DNA of 7,558 nucleotides from Thermoleophilia bacterium (GTDB lineage: Bacteria > Actinomycetota > Thermoleophilia > Gaiellales > Gaiellaceae), in the NCBI GenBank assembly GCA_029858755.1, contig JAOUEK010000083.1, forward strand, positions 1 through 7,558, given 5' to 3'. Shown here piece by piece: positions 5,643 through 7,558 of the stretch. The notes under the pieces were generated by a model that worked only from the letters and a program-made list of their open reading frames with translations, made no database searches and was not told where the DNA came from. The first letter of the stretch is position 1, and each line of letters opens with the position of its first letter. The position numbers and the translations under genes are program-made.

Positions 5643-7004
5643 CTCGCTCTTCCGGAAGTCGATGGAGACGGGCACGCCGTCGAGCGTAAACCGTCGACGC
5701 AGCTCGTTCTCCACCCAGTAGGCGTAGTCGCGGGTGACGAGCGCCGTGTCGTTGACGAAGACGCGGAGCCGGGGCGGGCGCACCCCGGTTTGCGTCCCGT
5801 AGAGCAGCTTCAGGCGCCGGCCTCGCTCCGCCGGGCCCGGCCGCGCCTCGCGCAGCTCCCCGAGGGCACGGTTGAGGCTCGGCGTGGAGATGCGGGCGAC
5901 GTGCTTGGCGAACAGCTCCTCGACCCGGTCGAGCAGCCGTCCGAGGCCGCGGCCGGTGTGCGCGGAGACCGCGATCACCGGCGGGCGCTGCCGCAGCCGC
6001 CGGTCGAGCCGGTCCTTCGTCGCCTGCAGGTCGATCGTCGTCGCATCCCACTTGGAGAGCACCACCAGCGTCGAGCAGCCTGCCTTCCTCGCCACGTCGG
6101 CGACCGACAGGTCCTGCTCGACGACACCTTCGGAGGCATCGACGAGCACGAGCGCCACGTCCGCGCGCTGCGCCGCCTCCAGCGCGCGCAGCTCCGAGTA
6201 GTACTCGATGCCCTGGCGCTGCCGCCGCTTACGACGCAGTCCCGCCGTGTCCACGAGCACGAACGTCGTCTCGTCCCGGCGAAGCTCGGTGTCGATCGCG
6301 TCGCGGGTCGTCCCGGGCACCTCCGAGACGATCACCCGCTCCCGCCCCAGCAGCGCGTTGAGCAGCGAGGACTTGCCGACGTTCGGGCGCCCGAGGATCG
6401 CCACCCGGATCGCCTCCTCGCCCGCGGCGGGCGCTGCCGTGCCCGGGAGCAGCCGGACGACCTCGTCGAGCAGGTCGCCGGTGCCGTGGCCGTGCAGCGC
6501 TGAGATCGGCCAGGGGTCGCCGAGGCCGAGCCGGTGGAACTCGAGCGCCTCCAGGTCGCGGCTCGGGTCGTCGAGCTTGTTCGCGACCACGAGCACCGGC
6601 CGCCCGGCGGCTCGGAGGAGCGCTGCGAGGTCCTCGTCTCCCGGCGTCACGCCGGCCCGAGCGTCCACCACGAAGAGCACGAGGTCCGCCTCCTCGACCG
6701 CCGCTCGAGCCTGGTCGGCGATCGCAGGCCCGTACGCGCCCCCTCCCACCTCGTCGACCCCGCCGGTGTCGACGAGCCGGAACGAGGTGCCGCTCCAGTC
6801 GCAGAGCAGCTCCTTGCGGTCGCGCGTGACCCCCGGCGTCTCGTGCACGACCGCGGCCCGGGTCTCGGAGATGCGGTTGACGAGCGTCGACTTGCCGACG
6901 TTCGGGAAGCCGACGATGGCCACCGTCCCCATGAGCGTGTCGTGGTCGCCGCTCCCGGCTCCCTCCGGGGCGTCACCGCGGTCGGGCGACTCGCTGCTAG
7001 CCAT
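5640..7004 (-). CDS. der: Ribosome-assembly GTPase Der (EngA), two tandem G domains
   Basis: Der is an essential GTPase that acts in maturation of the 50S subunit. It has 454 residues. G domain 1 has the P-loop GFPNVGKS (32-39), switch GVTRD (58-62), DTGG (79-82), NKLD (142-145) and ISAL (167-170). G domain 2 has GRPNVGKS (205-212), GTTRD (231-235), DTAG (252-255), SKWD (317-320) and VSAH (346-349). A KH-like domain (about 368-454) ends with the family's DGVPVSIDFRKS. The second G4 motif carries Ser317 where Asn is usual. The ATG at 7004 lies inside the end of the upstream acyltransferase gene (8-base overlap), which favours coupled translation and gives an acidic 24-residue leader. An ATG at 6932 (M25) would start directly at the first G domain, closer to typical Der proteins; neither has a clear Shine-Dalgarno site. 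gpsA follows after 7 bases. Confidence 0.96.
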   Translation of the reverse strand: MASSESPDRGDAPEGAGSGDHDTLMGTVAIVGFPNVGKSTLVNRISETRAAVVHETPGVTRDRKELLCDWSGTSFRLVDTGGVDEVGGGAYGPAIADQARAAVEEADLVLFVVDARAGVTPGDEDLAALLRAAGRPVLVVANKLDDPSRDLEALEFHRLGLGDPWPISALHGHGTGDLLDEVVRLLPGTAAPAAGEEAIRVAILGRPNVGKSSLLNALLGRERVIVSEVPGTTRDAIDTELRRDETTFVLVDTAGLRRKRRQRQGIEYYSELRALEAAQRADVALVLVDASEGVVEQDLSVADVARKAGCSTLVVLSKWDATTIDLQATKDRLDRRLRQRPPVIAVSAHTGRGLGRLLDRVEELFAKHVARISTPSLNRALGELREARPGPAERGRRLKLLYGTQTGVRPPRLRVFVNDTALVTRDYAYWVENELRRRFTLDGVPVSIDFRKSE

Positions 7005-7558
7005 CGCTGACCACGACCGGCCGCGCCTTCGGCGGCGTCGCGCCCCGCGGCCGACCGAGCCGGTGCACCTCGACGAGCCACTCCCAGAGCCGCCGGATCT
7101 CGTCCTGCACGACGACGGACGCCTCCCGGTAGCCGCGGCCGCCCCGAGACACGCCCTCGAAGCGGATCGGCTCCCCCCAGGCGATGGAGACCGGGTGGAA
7201 GTTGCCGGCCCGCCAGGTCTGCGAGCCGTGGACGGCGACCGGGAGCACCGGGACGCCCTCCTGCAGGGCGACCATGGCCGCCCCCGGCTGCACGAGGCCG
7301 GGGACGCCGCTGCGCTGGCGCGAGCCCTCGGCGAACAGCCCCAGCGCGTGCCCGTCGCGCACGACCTGGCGCATGGTCCGCACCGCCTCCCGGTCAGACT
7401 CGCCGCGCCGCACCGGGAACGAGCCGAACGCCCGGATCAGGCCGCCCAGCCCGGGCGCACGGTGCGCCTCGATCTTCGCCATGAAGCGGATCATGCGCGG
7501 GCACGCGGCACCGAGGGCCGGTGGGTCGATCCAGGAGAAGTGATTGCAGGCGACCACG
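6997..7558 (-). CDS. PlsC-like 1-acylglycerol-3-phosphate acyltransferase (5' end outside window)
   Basis: About 187 C-terminal residues are visible; the frame is open through the right edge. The visible part starts just before the NHxxxxD motif (NHFSWID), which in this family normally lies some 30-40 residues from the start, so only a short N-terminus is missing. The other acyltransferase blocks follow: a Phe-Pro-Val-Arg-Arg segment (GSFPVRRGESDREAV), the FAEGSR motif (a variant of FPEGTR) about 70 residues after the NHxxxxD, and GVPVLPVAVHGS. These identify a membrane-associated enzyme that transfers an acyl chain to lysophosphatidic acid or a related lysolipid, giving phosphatidic acid. 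The GTG at the edge is an internal Val codon, not the start. The stop overlaps der by 8 bases, so this is the upstream gene of the der-gpsA-metK operon in this window. The exact acyl acceptor cannot be told from the sequence. Confidence 0.9.
   Translation of the reverse strand, partial: VVACNHFSWIDPPALGAACPRMIRFMAKIEAHRAPGLGGLIRAFGSFPVRRGESDREAVRTMRQVVRDGHALGLFAEGSRQRSGVPGLVQPGAAMVALQEGVPVLPVAVHGSQTWRAGNFHPVSIAWGEPIRFEGVSRGGRGYREASVVVQDEIRRLWEWLVEVHRLGRPRGATPPKARPVVVSDG

Noticed and set aside
5484..6503. 339-codon open frame on the + strand, opposite der
   Set aside because: It is an antisense shadow of Der and the start of gpsA, with no recognisable motif.

Overview
The window is a stretch of very GC-rich bacterial chromosome with dense coding, frequent GTG starts and G/C-ending codons. 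The actinobacterial style of the two-component system and the housekeeping gene order suggest a high-GC actinobacterium, possibly a deep branch such as Thermoleophilia. That placement is inferred from composition and gene order, not from a phylogenetic marker. I see no mobile element, CRISPR array, tRNA or rRNA, and no non-coding stretch longer than about 100 bases.

The window has two halves that converge on a strong hairpin at 3344-3373. The left half (1-3313, + strand) is an accessory-type signalling locus. It starts with the 3' part of a gene for a helical repeat protein. An OmpR/PhoB-type response regulator follows, then a membrane histidine kinase whose start overlaps the regulator's stop, then a second predicted secreted protein. 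The C-terminal module of this last protein aligns without gaps to the end of the first protein, so two paralogues bracket the two-component system. Just upstream of both the regulator gene and the second paralogue is a pair of CTCTCAG-like direct repeats with an 11-bp period, the geometry expected of a PhoB/OmpR-type operator. The simplest reading is a kinase-regulator pair that controls itself and an exported helical protein. The signal sensed and the role of the exported protein are unknown.

The right half (3387-7558, - strand) is a tight housekeeping operon, read from the right edge: a PlsC-like acyltransferase (5' end outside the window), der/engA (ribosome-assembly GTPase), gpsA (glycerol-3-phosphate dehydrogenase) and metK (S-adenosylmethionine synthetase). 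Spacing is -8, +7 and +23 bases, so they are probably co-transcribed. GpsA supplies glycerol-3-phosphate and a PlsC-type enzyme acylates it further, so phospholipid precursor synthesis is linked with ribosome assembly and SAM supply.

The observations most worth following are the paralogue-bracketed two-component system with its shared operator, and a Ser in place of the usual Asn in the second G4 motif of Der.
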